From Pseudomonadales bacterium (lineage in GTDB: Bacteria; Pseudomonadota; Gammaproteobacteria; Pseudomonadales; Pseudohongiellaceae): a stretch of 64,000 bases of DNA. The position numbers and the translations under genes are program-made. The stretch covers positions 62,001-126,000 of the forward strand of contig JACKOK010000006.1 of the NCBI GenBank assembly GCA_024234365.1. Reading direction: 5' to 3'. Below the pieces are notes generated by a model. That model worked only from the letters and a program-made list of their open reading frames with translations. It was not told where the DNA came from and did no database searches. Shown here piece after piece: positions 17,650-26,608 of this stretch (positions within the stretch are counted from its first letter, which is position 1; every line of letters starts with the position of its first letter).

Positions 17650-18261
17650 TTAGTTATCCTCGAGTTGATAGCGGAAAACATACTGGACGTTGGGAACTTC
17701 CACGCCCTTCCCGTCTACGACTTTCGGCTGGAACTTGAACTTCTCAGCGGCACGGATGGAGGAGGAATCAAAGATCCCCTGCGGTTCTGCATCCACCACG
17801 ACAACATCACGCACACCACCGGTTTCTGTCACGGTGAACGCTACCTGGCACCAGCCCTCGATGCCACGGGAAGCGGCGCGGGTCGGATACTGAGGAGTCA
17901 CGTTTACCAGCGGCAGCATTTCACCATCGGTAATGGAGATGCTGGCACCCCCGATAGACATGTCGGCATCGATGTTTACTGCTGCACGCTGAATCTGCAG
18001 AGAGGGACTGGAGTCCATGTTCATCTGACGATCAGGTACATCGGGCGGAGGTGTGTCGAGTTGTTCGATCGGCTGAGGCTTCTCGACTTCCCGTACCACT
18101 TCCATTTCGATTTCAGGCATGGTCGCATCGACCATCTTGACGACGGTAACACGCTGCTCAAGCTGAGCACCGGTCGCAATCAGCGCCTGCATAACATAGA
18201 ACAGCGCAAGCGTGATCAATAATGCCAGTGCCATTGATACTAGCCATCTTACTGCGATCAT
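17650..18261 (-). CDS. tonB: TonB2-type energy transducer
   Basis: 203-residue TonB-family protein. It has an N-terminal membrane anchor (about 8-27), a short Pro/Glu-rich linker (KPQPIEQLDTPPPDVPD, about 60-76), and a C-terminal TonB domain (about 115-203) with YPTRAASRGIEGWCQVAFTV. It transmits proton-motive force from ExbB/ExbD to outer-membrane TonB-dependent receptors. The short periplasmic span is typical of TonB2 proteins, which usually need an extra TtpC partner, also encoded here. It lies 2 bases before the TPR gene and 3 after exbD. Confidence 0.93.
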   Translation of the reverse strand: MIAVRWLVSMALALLITLALFYVMQALIATGAQLEQRVTVVKMVDATMPEIEMEVVREVEKPQPIEQLDTPPPDVPDRQMNMDSSPSLQIQRAAVNIDADMSIGGASISITDGEMLPLVNVTPQYPTRAASRGIEGWCQVAFTVTETGGVRDVVVVDAEPQGIFDSSSIRAAEKFKFQPKVVDGKGVEVPNVQYVFRYQLEDN

Positions 18262-18264
18262 GGT

Positions 18265-18670
18265 TTATGCCTCCGTTGATATTGAAACGTTTGCAATTTC
18301 AGCGTCACGCGCTGCACGCATAATCAGCATGATCTGCTCATTTTGCGCAGCCCGGTCGCCTTGAATGACCACGGACGAGTTGGGTGATTCGGCAAGACGC
18401 AGTTCGAATCTTGCGCGAATGAACCTGGGGTCAACCTGTTCACCGTCGATCCAGATTTCACCGTCGGCAGACACCGCAATCAGAATGAGATCCTTGGACT
18501 TCGGTTCTGCGGTAGATGCCTCAGGCTTGCTGACCTCGATACCGGCTTCTGTGACGAACACAGAGGTCACGATAAAGAAGATCAGCAGGATGAAGACCAC
18601 GTCGAGCATTGGGGTAGGTCAATTTCCCGGGCCCGTCGTCGTCCCTTTTCTTCATAAGACCGCTTTTCAT
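18265..18670 (-). CDS. exbD: ExbD biopolymer transport protein, apparently frameshifted near the N-terminus
   Basis: From ATG 18609 the frame gives 114 residues beginning MLDVVFILLIFFIVTSVFV, the ExbD membrane helix with its essential Asp, followed by a normal periplasmic domain. The natural start is probably ATG 18670, 22 bases after the exbB stop, with AAGG about 8 bases upstream; it would begin MKSGLMKKRDDDGPG. The expected bridge EIDLTPMLDV is split over three frames: one base seems missing in the G-run near 18626-18628 and one between 18615 and 18616 (GACCT|ACCCC). Either these are sequencing errors or the real product starts at 18609 without its cytoplasmic tail. Confidence 0.8.
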
Positions 18671-18691
18671 TATTCTGCCTTCACTAGGTGT

Positions 18692-19222
18692 TTAATTATT
18701 GAGAGCCAAATGGTCTTCCAACAGTTCCACTTCACGATCCATTTTGTGCTTGAGCCAATTGGTCGCGAAGATGCCGGACAATGCGCCGACCATGCCTGCC
18801 ATGGTCGGAATTGTGGCTTTGGACACACCACCGGCCATCGACTTCGCGTCGCCACCGCCGGTAAGTGCCATAACAAAGAAGACCTCGATCATGCCCGTTA
18901 CTGTTCCGAGAAGACCCAGCAACGGACAAATCACAACGAGAGATTCGATCAGGGGCATGGAACCGCGAAGATCAAGAGAGATCTCCGAGATCATGGCCAT
19001 ACGAATCTGTCTGGCTCTCCAGGATTTCTTGTCGGTTCTTGCGTTCCACGTTGCCAGCGTCTGCTTGACACGCTTGGCATGAGTGGAATGCAGATACCAA
19101 ACCCTTTCAAACACCATAGAGAACTTTACGAGCAGCAGGGTCGCGATGATCCACAGAACACCGCCCCCCCGGTCCATAAAGCCCGATACGGCATCGTAAG
19201 CATCCATAAGAGCGAAATACAT
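18692..19222 (-). CDS. exbB: ExbB2-type proton channel protein (MotA/TolQ/ExbB family)
   Basis: 176-residue inner-membrane protein with three predicted membrane helices (about 22-40, 93-115 and 135-155). The family signature PLLGLLGTVTGMIEVF is at about 99-114, and the C-terminal helix contains GALSGIFATN. With ExbD it forms the proton channel that powers TonB. It lies 19 bases after the long ExbB-like gene and is followed by exbD. Confidence 0.94.
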   Translation of the reverse strand: MYFALMDAYDAVSGFMDRGGGVLWIIATLLLVKFSMVFERVWYLHSTHAKRVKQTLATWNARTDKKSWRARQIRMAMISEISLDLRGSMPLIESLVVICPLLGLLGTVTGMIEVFFVMALTGGGDAKSMAGGVSKATIPTMAGMVGALSGIFATNWLKHKMDREVELLEDHLALNN

Positions 19223-19241
19223 AATGAGATTCCTCTATTAT

Positions 19242-20630
19242 TTATGCTTTGTTTGATGCTTCGGCTTTTCTTGCAATGATGCCGGTCGCTTGCTCTTCCA
19301 TGATATGGATGATGCGATCTGCCTTGCTCTTCACCCAGCTGTGCATCAGGATGGCCGGAATCGCGGCACAGATACCCAGTACGGTGGTCATCAGAGCCAT
19401 GGAGATACCGCCAGCCATGATTGTGGGGTCACCAGCACCGTATACGGTGATCTGCTGGAACACTTGAATCATACCGGTCACAGTACCCAGCAGACCCATC
19501 AGCGGAGCGATGGTGGAGATGATCTTGATCAGCGTCAGGAAGCGTTCCAATGACGGAGTTTCCTGCAGGATGGCTTCACCAAGCTTCAGTTCCAGCGTTT
19601 CGGTATCCACGTTCGGGTTGGATTCCGCTACCAGCAGAACACGACCCAGCGGGTTGTTCTTGTTGGCTTTGTCGGACTTGACCTGAGCATTCACCTTCGC
19701 CGCAACGATTGTCAGGATGAAGGAGCGGATCAGAGCGATCAGCACGGCGATACAGCCAAGGCCGATGATCATGAAACCGATCACACCGGAGTTGTCACGC
19801 ACCTGTTCGGCGGGAGTCGGGAAGTTGATCAGGTTGGCCATCATGCTGCCACCCAGAGCACCCGTCGGGTCGATACCCACTTTGAACATGCCGCTGCCGG
19901 CATTTTCCAGGGCGGTAGCGCGAGCCAGCACTTCTGCTGCCGGTTGACGCGGCAGAACCTGCAGGTGTCCGATCGCACCGGAATAGCTCAGGTATTCACC
20001 ATCAGAAATGGAGTTGAAGGAACCGATACGGGTAATACGACGCTCGCTGGCTTCGCCGGAAGGCAGGCTGACCATGTCGTTGTACTGAACCACTTTACCG
20101 GACTCCACCAGCTCCTGCTGCATGAAGAACCAGAAGCGTTCGATTTCATCGATACGAACCTGTTCAGTATCGGACGCTACACGCTCGATGAAGGAATCCA
20201 GGAACTCTTCACGGCCATCGTACTGGGCGCTGATCAGAGAGTTTTCGAAGATGCTGCGGACGTCACCGGCAACACCCTGAATGGTCCCCAGCAGTTCGTT
20301 CAGGTCGGCACGGGCTGTGCGCAGTGCTTCACGACGCTCGGCGATAGTCAGCTGGTTCGCATCGAACTGCTGAGTCAGGCTGGTGTTGGTGGAGTTTTCC
20401 TGCTCAATGCGGGATTTCACTTCATCAAGAATCTGCTGCTGCTGATTCGCCTGCTGCTGGAAACGCTGTTCACGCTCGCGGTGTTCCTGCGATTGTGCAA
20501 CGCGATCCTGCTCCACATTGTTGAGAAGTTCTGCCAGAGAGGCGGCAGGCTGCTGAGCATAGGACTGTGACGATACGGCCAGGAACAGGCCAGTCACGGA
20601 AATACCTGCTAATTGGATAATCTTTTTCAC
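19242..20630 (-). CDS. Long MotA/TolQ/ExbB-family protein, TtpC-like
   Basis: 462 residues. A signal peptide (about 1-25, ending SYAQQP) is followed by a long periplasmic region whose first part (about 28-110) is a Gln/Glu-rich coiled coil. A C-terminal proton-channel-like module has three membrane helices (about 282-305, 365-392 and 405-430) and the signature PLMGLLGTVTGMIQVF. This architecture and position match TtpC of Vibrio TonB2 systems, a fourth component required there for TonB2 function. It overlaps the DUF3450 gene by 4 bases. Confidence 0.88.
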   Translation of the reverse strand: MKKIIQLAGISVTGLFLAVSSQSYAQQPAASLAELLNNVEQDRVAQSQEHREREQRFQQQANQQQQILDEVKSRIEQENSTNTSLTQQFDANQLTIAERREALRTARADLNELLGTIQGVAGDVRSIFENSLISAQYDGREEFLDSFIERVASDTEQVRIDEIERFWFFMQQELVESGKVVQYNDMVSLPSGEASERRITRIGSFNSISDGEYLSYSGAIGHLQVLPRQPAAEVLARATALENAGSGMFKVGIDPTGALGGSMMANLINFPTPAEQVRDNSGVIGFMIIGLGCIAVLIALIRSFILTIVAAKVNAQVKSDKANKNNPLGRVLLVAESNPNVDTETLELKLGEAILQETPSLERFLTLIKIISTIAPLMGLLGTVTGMIQVFQQITVYGAGDPTIMAGGISMALMTTVLGICAAIPAILMHSWVKSKADRIIHIMEEQATGIIARKAEASNKA

Positions 20631-21418
20631 TGTGCTGCCTCCGGTGCAACGATGGGAAGGTCCATGATGGCGGGTGATACAAGGCCACTGGATACGCTGA
20701 TGGCGCGTTGAATCGCCGTGCGGTATTCCACCGGATCGAGTTCTACCCAGCTGCGGGTATCCTGATCCCAGGCACCGGTCATGGTACGGTCTTTGGTCTG
20801 GTACACCAGAGCGATGCGGCCAACACGCAGCATGTCCACATCACGCTCTACACCGCCGATTTCCAGAGTTGTCGGATAAGTCTGGTGAGTACGGCCGTAG
20901 TTGTTTTCGTTCTGGTAGATCACCAGAATCTGACGGAATTTTTCCGCGATGGAAACGTCGGGGCTGTCGATCGCATCACGGGCAAACTGCAGACGGGCAC
21001 GACGCTCTTCCAGCTGGAACGGCAGATCGAGCTCAACGAACTGCTCGACACTGGTGAGCATCTTGTTCATCAGGAGAGGCATTTCCTGAGTCACAACTGC
21101 CACATCGGTGATGGACTGCTGAATAGTGGCGATTTGTTCTTCCTGAATGGAAATCTGTTTGCGCAGACCAGCATTCAGAACCAGCATGGCCTCCAGGTTG
21201 TCGTTCTCTACCTTGAACTCTTCAAAGAGAGAGGACGCCGAGTTGGACAATCTGGTGATTGTTTCCTGCGACTGGGCAGCGGCCTGATTTTGCTGCTCTA
21301 TGACCTTCAAGGCCTGATCGATAATGCTTGTATCAACCTCGGCTGCTTGAGTCGCGCCAGCAACAATCAACGAAGCGAAAGGTGCTAGAACCTTGTAATA
21401 TAATCGACGGTTATTCAT
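20627..21418 (-). CDS. DUF3450 periplasmic coiled-coil protein, first gene of the TonB2 operon
   Basis: 263 residues: signal peptide (about 1-26, ending ATQAAEVD), a coiled coil (about 30-115) and a C-terminal DUF3450 domain containing RIALVYQTKDRTMTGAWDQ. DUF3450 proteins consistently head TonB2/TtpC operons in marine Gammaproteobacteria; the function is unknown. ATG 21418 is chosen over an in-frame start at 21445 because AGGATG precedes it at good spacing and it gives a clean signal peptide. The coiled coil may pair with the one in the TtpC-like protein. Confidence 0.87.
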   Translation of the reverse strand: MNNRRLYYKVLAPFASLIVAGATQAAEVDTSIIDQALKVIEQQNQAAAQSQETITRLSNSASSLFEEFKVENDNLEAMLVLNAGLRKQISIQEEQIATIQQSITDVAVVTQEMPLLMNKMLTSVEQFVELDLPFQLEERRARLQFARDAIDSPDVSIAEKFRQILVIYQNENNYGRTHQTYPTTLEIGGVERDVDMLRVGRIALVYQTKDRTMTGAWDQDTRSWVELDPVEYRTAIQRAISVSSGLVSPAIMDLPIVAPEAAQ

Positions 21419-21808
21419 GTGCCATCCTATTATTTTATTGAACAATCAAAGTCTGCGAGTCAGTCAATAGCTATTTTCTGATGCAAACCCGACAACTGTG
21501 TTAAGTGAAACAAATCCTGTTTCTGCCAATTGCTCCCCACTTGCCTTCCTATAAGCGGCATCGGCAGAAGTCCCTTCTTACGCAATTCCACTGGTCAATA
21601 GTTACCTTTCTACCCAAAAAATCTAAATTTGAGTTTTTTGGTAACTATCGCCAATAAAATCGCGTTTTATTGTGCGAAATTCGGCTTTCCGTGCCGAATT
21701 CTGCGTTAAGCCTATCACAACCCATCTGATTTTTAGAACCTCTTGGCGCACAATTTTTCCTACAAAAAGCTCCCGGATTCGGGAGCTGTTTTGTGTGCGT
21801 CAAAAGGC
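21419..21808. other. Non-coding spacer between sucD and the TonB operon, with three stem-loops
   Basis: No gene is seen in this 390-base spacer. From 21598 to 21700 it holds three adjacent inverted repeats. The first is ATAGTTACC/GGTAACTAT (21598-21606 and 21640-21648), enclosing an A6/T6 repeat. The second is CAATAAAA/TTTTATTG (21652-21659 and 21665-21672). The third is AATTCGGC/GCCGAATT (21678-21685 and 21693-21700). The sucD terminator follows at 21763-21790. The spacer must carry the promoter of the TonB operon; I could not fix one with confidence and see no convincing Fur box. Confidence 0.7.
21763..21790 (-). terminator. Rho-independent terminator of the sdh-suc operon (after sucD)
   Basis: On the minus strand AGCTCCCG pairs with CGGGAGCT across a 4-base loop and is followed by TTTTTG. 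It lies 19 bases beyond the sucD stop, a classic intrinsic terminator. Confidence 0.88.
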
Positions 21809-22681
21809 TTACCAACCCGTGATTTCCTTGAGGCCATTGCCGATGTCGGCGAGGCTCTTAACGGTTTTTACACCGGCGTCCTGCAGTGCGGCAAACTTTT
21901 CCGCGGCGGTTCCCTTGCCACCGGAAATGATGGCGCCCGCGTGTCCCATTCTCTTGCCGGGCGGTGCAGTGACACCGGCAATATAGGAAACAACAGGTTT
22001 GCTGACATTGGCCTTGATGAAGGCAGCTGCCTCCTCTTCTGCCGTGCCCCCGATTTCGCCGATCATCACAATGGCTTCGGTCTGCGGGTCCTGCTCGAAC
22101 AGCGCAAGAATGTCGATGAAGTTGGAGCCCGGAATCGGGTCGCCACCAATGCCGACACAGGAGGACTGGCCAAAGCCGTAATCAGTCGTCTGCTTGACGG
22201 CCTCGTAGGTCAGTGTGCCGGAGCGGGAGACGATACCGACACGACCGGGCATGTGAATATTGCCTGGCATGATGCCGATCTTGGATTCGCCGGGAGTAAT
22301 GACGCCCGGGCAGTTCGGGCCGATCAGGCGCACACCGAGCTCGTCGCATTTTACTTTCACATCCAGCATGTCCAGGGTGGGAATGCCTTCCGTGATACAG
22401 ACGATCAGTTTCACGCCGGCGAAAGCCGCTTCCAGGATGGAGTCCTTGCAGAAAGGAGCCGGTACATAAATGACGGAGGCATCGGCACCGGTTTCGCTGA
22501 CGGCATCCGCCACGGTATTGAACACCGGCAAGCCCAGGTGGGTCTGGCCGCCCTTGCCGGGAGTCACGCCCCCTACCATACGAGTACCGTAGGCAATGGC
22601 CTGCTCGGAGTGGAAGGTCCCCTGGGAACCGGTAAAACCCTGGCAGATGACTCGGGTGTCTTTGTTTAACAGAATACTCAC
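21809..22681 (-). CDS. sucD: Succinyl-CoA synthetase alpha subunit
   Basis: 290 residues. The CoA-binding Rossmann domain begins CQGFTGSQGTFHSEQAIAYGT, and the phosphohistidine motif is in GKRMGHAGAI (catalytic His about 247). With SucC it makes ATP or GTP from succinyl-CoA. It overlaps sucC by 4 bases and ends the operon at a strong terminator. Confidence 0.97.
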   Translation of the reverse strand: MSILLNKDTRVICQGFTGSQGTFHSEQAIAYGTRMVGGVTPGKGGQTHLGLPVFNTVADAVSETGADASVIYVPAPFCKDSILEAAFAGVKLIVCITEGIPTLDMLDVKVKCDELGVRLIGPNCPGVITPGESKIGIMPGNIHMPGRVGIVSRSGTLTYEAVKQTTDYGFGQSSCVGIGGDPIPGSNFIDILALFEQDPQTEAIVMIGEIGGTAEEEAAAFIKANVSKPVVSYIAGVTAPPGKRMGHAGAIISGGKGTAAEKFAALQDAGVKTVKSLADIGNGLKEITGW

Positions 22682-23847
22682 TTTGCACCTCCGGCAGCTG
22701 CCACTACTTTTTCTGCAGCATCGGTCAGACTGCTTGCTGCAATGATGTTCAAACCGCTGTCACTCAGCACCTTGCGTCCCAATTCGGCGTTGTTGCCTTC
22801 CAGGCGGACAACAACAGGCACGGAAACCCCGACCTCGGAAACGGCACCGATAATGCCCTCGGCAATCATGTCGCAGCGAACGATACCTCCGAAAATGTTG
22901 ATAAGCACTGCCTTGACGTTCTTGTCAGACAGAATGATCTTGAAGGCTTCGGTCACACGCTCCTTGGTTGCGCCACCGCCCACGTCGAGGAAGTTCGCCG
23001 GAGCGCCGCCGTGCAGTTGCACGATATCCATGGTGCCCATGGCCAGGCCGGCACCATTGACCATGCAGCCGATATTGCCGTCCAGGGCGACATAGTTCAG
23101 CTCCCACTTGGCGGCGAGTGCTTCGCGGGCATCATCCTGGCTCGGGTCGTGCATTTCACGCAGCTTGGGCTGACGGAACAGCGCGTTGCCGTCGATATTG
23201 ATCTTGCCGTCCAGGCAGTGCAGATTGCCCTGCTCCGTGATGACCAGGGGGTTGATTTCCAGCAGGGCCAGGTCGAAATCGGCAAACAGTTTGGCCAGGC
23301 CGAGGAAGAGTTTGGTGAACTGCTTGACCTGCTCCGGGTTGAGACCGAGCTTGAATGCGAGTTCACGCGCCTGGAACGGCTGTGCACCGACCAGCGGGTC
23401 GATCACGGCGCGCAGGATTTTATCCGGCGTTTCTTCTGCCACTTTCTCGATTTCCACACCACCTTCTGTGGAGGCCATGAACACGATGCGACGGGAAGAA
23501 CGATCCACTACGGCGCCGAGGTACAACTCCTTGGCGATATCCGTGCAGGTTTCCACCAGAATCTTGCTGACCGGCTGACCATTGGCGTCTGTCTGATAGG
23601 TCACCAGGTTTTTGCCGAGCCATTTCTCGGCAAAGGCCTTGATTTCCTCTTTGCTGCTGACCAGTTTCACGCCGCCGGCCTTGCCGCGACCGCCTGCGTG
23701 TACCTGTGCTTTTACCACCCACTGGCTGCCGCCGATTTTGTCTGCTGCTGCAGCCGCCTCCTCAGGAGTATCGACCGCGAAACCAGTCGACACGGGCAGG
23801 CCATACTCAGCAAACAGTTGCTTGGCCTGATACTCGTGTAAATTCAT
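22678..23847 (-). CDS. sucC: Succinyl-CoA synthetase beta subunit (ADP-forming)
   Basis: 389 residues, the standard length. The N-terminus MNLHEYQAKQLFAEYGLPV and KAQVHAGGRGKAGGVK mark the ATP-grasp domain. The C-terminal CoA-ligase domain has NIFGGIVRCDMIAEGI. It forms an alpha/beta complex with SucD. It follows lpd by 48 bases in the 2-oxoglutarate dehydrogenase operon. Confidence 0.97.
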   Translation of the reverse strand: MNLHEYQAKQLFAEYGLPVSTGFAVDTPEEAAAAADKIGGSQWVVKAQVHAGGRGKAGGVKLVSSKEEIKAFAEKWLGKNLVTYQTDANGQPVSKILVETCTDIAKELYLGAVVDRSSRRIVFMASTEGGVEIEKVAEETPDKILRAVIDPLVGAQPFQARELAFKLGLNPEQVKQFTKLFLGLAKLFADFDLALLEINPLVITEQGNLHCLDGKINIDGNALFRQPKLREMHDPSQDDAREALAAKWELNYVALDGNIGCMVNGAGLAMGTMDIVQLHGGAPANFLDVGGGATKERVTEAFKIILSDKNVKAVLINIFGGIVRCDMIAEGIIGAVSEVGVSVPVVVRLEGNNAELGRKVLSDSGLNIIAASSLTDAAEKVVAAAGGAK

Positions 23848-23895
23848 ACTGCATCCTCATGCGTCTTGATTGATTGCGAAAAAGTGTGCTGTTGC

Positions 23896-25341
23896 CTAGC
23901 GCTTGCGCTTGTTGACCCCGTGAATCGCATGACCCGCCACAGCCAGTGCCGCTTCGTGCACGGCTTCGGACAGCGTTGGGTGGGAGAACATGGTCAGGCC
24001 GATATCCTCTGCGCTGGCGCTGAACTCCATGGCAATGACCATCTGCTGCATCATGTCGGCAGCGCTTGGGCCAATGATATGGCAGCCCAGTACGCGGTCT
24101 GTCTTGGCATCTGCGATGATTTTCACCAGCCCTTCGGATTCATTCGCTGCCATGGCGCGACCGTTGATGCTGAAGGGGAATGTGCCAACGTTGTACTCAC
24201 GCCCTTCTGCCTTGAGCTGCTCTTCGGTTTTGCCAACCCAGGCGATTTCCGGGTGGGTATAGATGACGAAGGGCACGAGATCGTAGTTGACCTGGGTCTT
24301 CTTGCCGACAATGCGCTCGGCAACCATGACGCCCTCTTCCATTCCCTTGTGTGCGAGCATGGGGCCGCGCACCAGGTCACCACAGGCATAAACCCCGGGT
24401 ACGGAGGTGGCACAGGAATCGTCAACGACGACGAAGCCGCGCTTGTCGAGTTCGACGCCGGTGTTCTCGCCCAGCAGGTTCTCGGAAACCGGGCGGCGTC
24501 CGACGGCTACGATCAGCTTGTCAAAGACGGCTTCCTGGTCGCCGTCCTTGTTGGTGTAGCTGACAGTGACGGTTTTCGCCTTGCCCTTGCCGACCTTGCT
24601 GCCGGTTACCTTGGCGCCCAGTTTGATATCCAGCCCCTGTTTGCTCAGAATTTTCAGAGCTTCTTTTGACAGTTGACCGTCCACTGCCGGCAGGAAGGCA
24701 TCCATCGCCTCCAGGACCGTGACTTCCGCGCCAAGGCGGGACCAGACACTGCCGAGCTCCAGGCCGATCACACCGGCACCGATGACGCCAAGGCGCTTGG
24801 GAACGCTGCTGAATTCGAGTGCCCCGGTGGAATCCACGATGACATCGTTGTCGATGGGTGCGGGGGGAATATTGATGGGCGCGGAGCCGGCACAAAGGAT
24901 GACATTCTCGGCGCTGAGCTCGACGGTGCTGCCATCGTGTTTTGTGACCTGAACCTTTTTGCCGGCGAGCAGCTTGCCGCTACCCGCAATGCCCTCAACC
25001 TTGTTGGCCATGAAAAGCTGTTTCACGCCAGAGGTCAGCTGCGACACGATTTTTGCCTTGCGGGCGATCATGGCCGGTACGTCCATGCTGATCCCGGTGG
25101 CACTGATGCCGTGAGTCTTGAAATCCTTCTGGGCTTCAACGTATTTGTGTGAGGAGTCCAGCAGAGCCTTGGAAGGAATGCAGCCTACGTTCAGACAGGT
25201 GCCACCGTATACGGCGTTCTTTTTGTCATCGTGCCATTTTTCAATGCATGCGGTCTTCAGCCCCAGTTGCGCGCAGCGAATGGCGGCCACATATCCAGCA
25301 GGGCCAGCCCCAATAACAATAACATCGTACTTGTCAGTCAT
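23896..25341 (-). CDS. lpdA: Dihydrolipoyl dehydrogenase (E3)
   Basis: 481-residue flavoprotein that reoxidises dihydrolipoamide with NAD+. FAD motif GAGPAG is at residues 11-16, the redox disulfide is in GGTCLNVGCIPSKALL, the NAD motif is GAGVIG, and the C-terminal His-Glu dyad is in HPTLSEAVHE. Position between sucB and sucC identifies it as the E3 of 2-oxoglutarate dehydrogenase; it may also serve other complexes. Confidence 0.95.
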   Translation of the reverse strand: MTDKYDVIVIGAGPAGYVAAIRCAQLGLKTACIEKWHDDKKNAVYGGTCLNVGCIPSKALLDSSHKYVEAQKDFKTHGISATGISMDVPAMIARKAKIVSQLTSGVKQLFMANKVEGIAGSGKLLAGKKVQVTKHDGSTVELSAENVILCAGSAPINIPPAPIDNDVIVDSTGALEFSSVPKRLGVIGAGVIGLELGSVWSRLGAEVTVLEAMDAFLPAVDGQLSKEALKILSKQGLDIKLGAKVTGSKVGKGKAKTVTVSYTNKDGDQEAVFDKLIVAVGRRPVSENLLGENTGVELDKRGFVVVDDSCATSVPGVYACGDLVRGPMLAHKGMEEGVMVAERIVGKKTQVNYDLVPFVIYTHPEIAWVGKTEEQLKAEGREYNVGTFPFSINGRAMAANESEGLVKIIADAKTDRVLGCHIIGPSAADMMQQMVIAMEFSASAEDIGLTMFSHPTLSEAVHEAALAVAGHAIHGVNKRKR

Positions 25342-25371
25342 AATTTACTCGTAGTTTTCTCGTCGATTGAA

Positions 25372-26577
25372 TTAGATTTCCAGAAGAATGCGTGCAGGAT
25401 CTTCCAGCAGCTCCTTGATGGTTACCAGGAATTGCACGGCTTCCTTCCCATCGATCATGCGGTGGTCATAGGACAGCGCAAGATACATCATCGGGCGGAT
25501 GACCACCTGACCGTTTACCGCTACGGGGCGTTCCTGAATCTTGTGCATGCCCAGGATGGCTGTTTGCGGAGGGTTCAGAATGGGGGTGGAGAGCAAAGAG
25601 CCAAACACGCCACCATTGGAGATGGTGAAGGTGCCACCTGTCATTTCATCAATTCCCAGCTTTCCGTCCTGTGCTTTCAGGCCAAATTCGCGAATTTGTG
25701 CTTCGATCTGTGCCAGCCCCATGTGGTCGGCATTGCGTAGCACTGGTACGACCAGGCCGCGAGGAGAAGAGACAGCTACGCCAATATCCTGATAACCGTG
25801 GTAGACGATGTCATTACCATCGATAGAGGCATTAACTGCCGGGAAGCGTTTCAGTGCTTCGGTGCTGGCGCGCACAAAGAAAGACATGAAGCCGAGGCGA
25901 ACGCCGTCATGGCTCTTCTCGAACAGGTCTTTATACTTGTTACGCAGGGCCATCACAGGGGCCATGTCCACTTCATTGAAGGTGGTCAGCATGGCGGTTG
26001 TCTGGCTTGCCTGCAACAGGCGCTCGGCCACTTTTGCACGCAGGCGGCTCATGGGCACGCGCTCTTCCACTCGGCCGGAAGACGTGTCAATGCGGGTTGC
26101 TGCGTCAGAGGATACGGCAGCGGGAGCGGATTTCTTTGCTACCGCGTCCAGTACATCTTCCTTGGTGACACGGCCGTTCTTTCCAGTGCCCTTGATGCTG
26201 TCGATATCCAGATTGTTTTCCTGCGCGATTTTCTTCGCTGCGGGGCTCAGCAAGGGCTCTTCTGTGGCAGGTGCTGTGCTCTGGGCTGCTTCGCTCTTTT
26301 TCTCTTCGGCGGGAGCTGAGGCAGCAGGTGCGGCAGTGGCACCAGCCTCTACATGGGCAATCAGCTCATTGCTGACAATGGTATCACCGGTGTTCTTGAT
26401 GATTTTCTGCAGCACACCATCGGCTGGGGAGACGACCTCGATGACGACCTTGTCCGTTTCGATGTCTACCAGAAGCTCGTCGCGTTTGACGCTGTCTCCG
26501 GCTTTTTTGTGCCAGGTGGCAATGGTGCCGTCCGGTACTGACTCGGGTAAGGTTGGTGCTTTAATTTCGATTGTCAT
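25372..26577 (-). CDS. sucB: 2-oxoglutarate dehydrogenase E2 (dihydrolipoyllysine succinyltransferase)
   Basis: 401 residues. It has one N-terminal lipoyl domain (lipoylated Lys in VDIETDKVVIEV, about residue 43), an Ala/Pro/Glu linker (about 78-108), a peripheral-subunit-binding domain (LLSPAAKKIAQENNLD through GRVTKEDVLDA), and a catalytic acyltransferase domain with SYDHRMIDGKEA near the C-terminus. It is the core of the OGDH complex with SucA and Lpd. Confidence 0.97.
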   Translation of the reverse strand: MTIEIKAPTLPESVPDGTIATWHKKAGDSVKRDELLVDIETDKVVIEVVSPADGVLQKIIKNTGDTIVSNELIAHVEAGATAAPAASAPAEEKKSEAAQSTAPATEEPLLSPAAKKIAQENNLDIDSIKGTGKNGRVTKEDVLDAVAKKSAPAAVSSDAATRIDTSSGRVEERVPMSRLRAKVAERLLQASQTTAMLTTFNEVDMAPVMALRNKYKDLFEKSHDGVRLGFMSFFVRASTEALKRFPAVNASIDGNDIVYHGYQDIGVAVSSPRGLVVPVLRNADHMGLAQIEAQIREFGLKAQDGKLGIDEMTGGTFTISNGGVFGSLLSTPILNPPQTAILGMHKIQERPVAVNGQVVIRPMMYLALSYDHRMIDGKEAVQFLVTIKELLEDPARILLEI

Positions 26578-26608
26578 TTTATGTCCTTTGCTCTTCGTTG
26601 TAGGTCAA

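Noticed and set aside
21419..21600. Fur box controlling the TonB operon
   Set aside because: I found no sequence close to the GATAATGATAATCATTATC-type consensus in the spacer.
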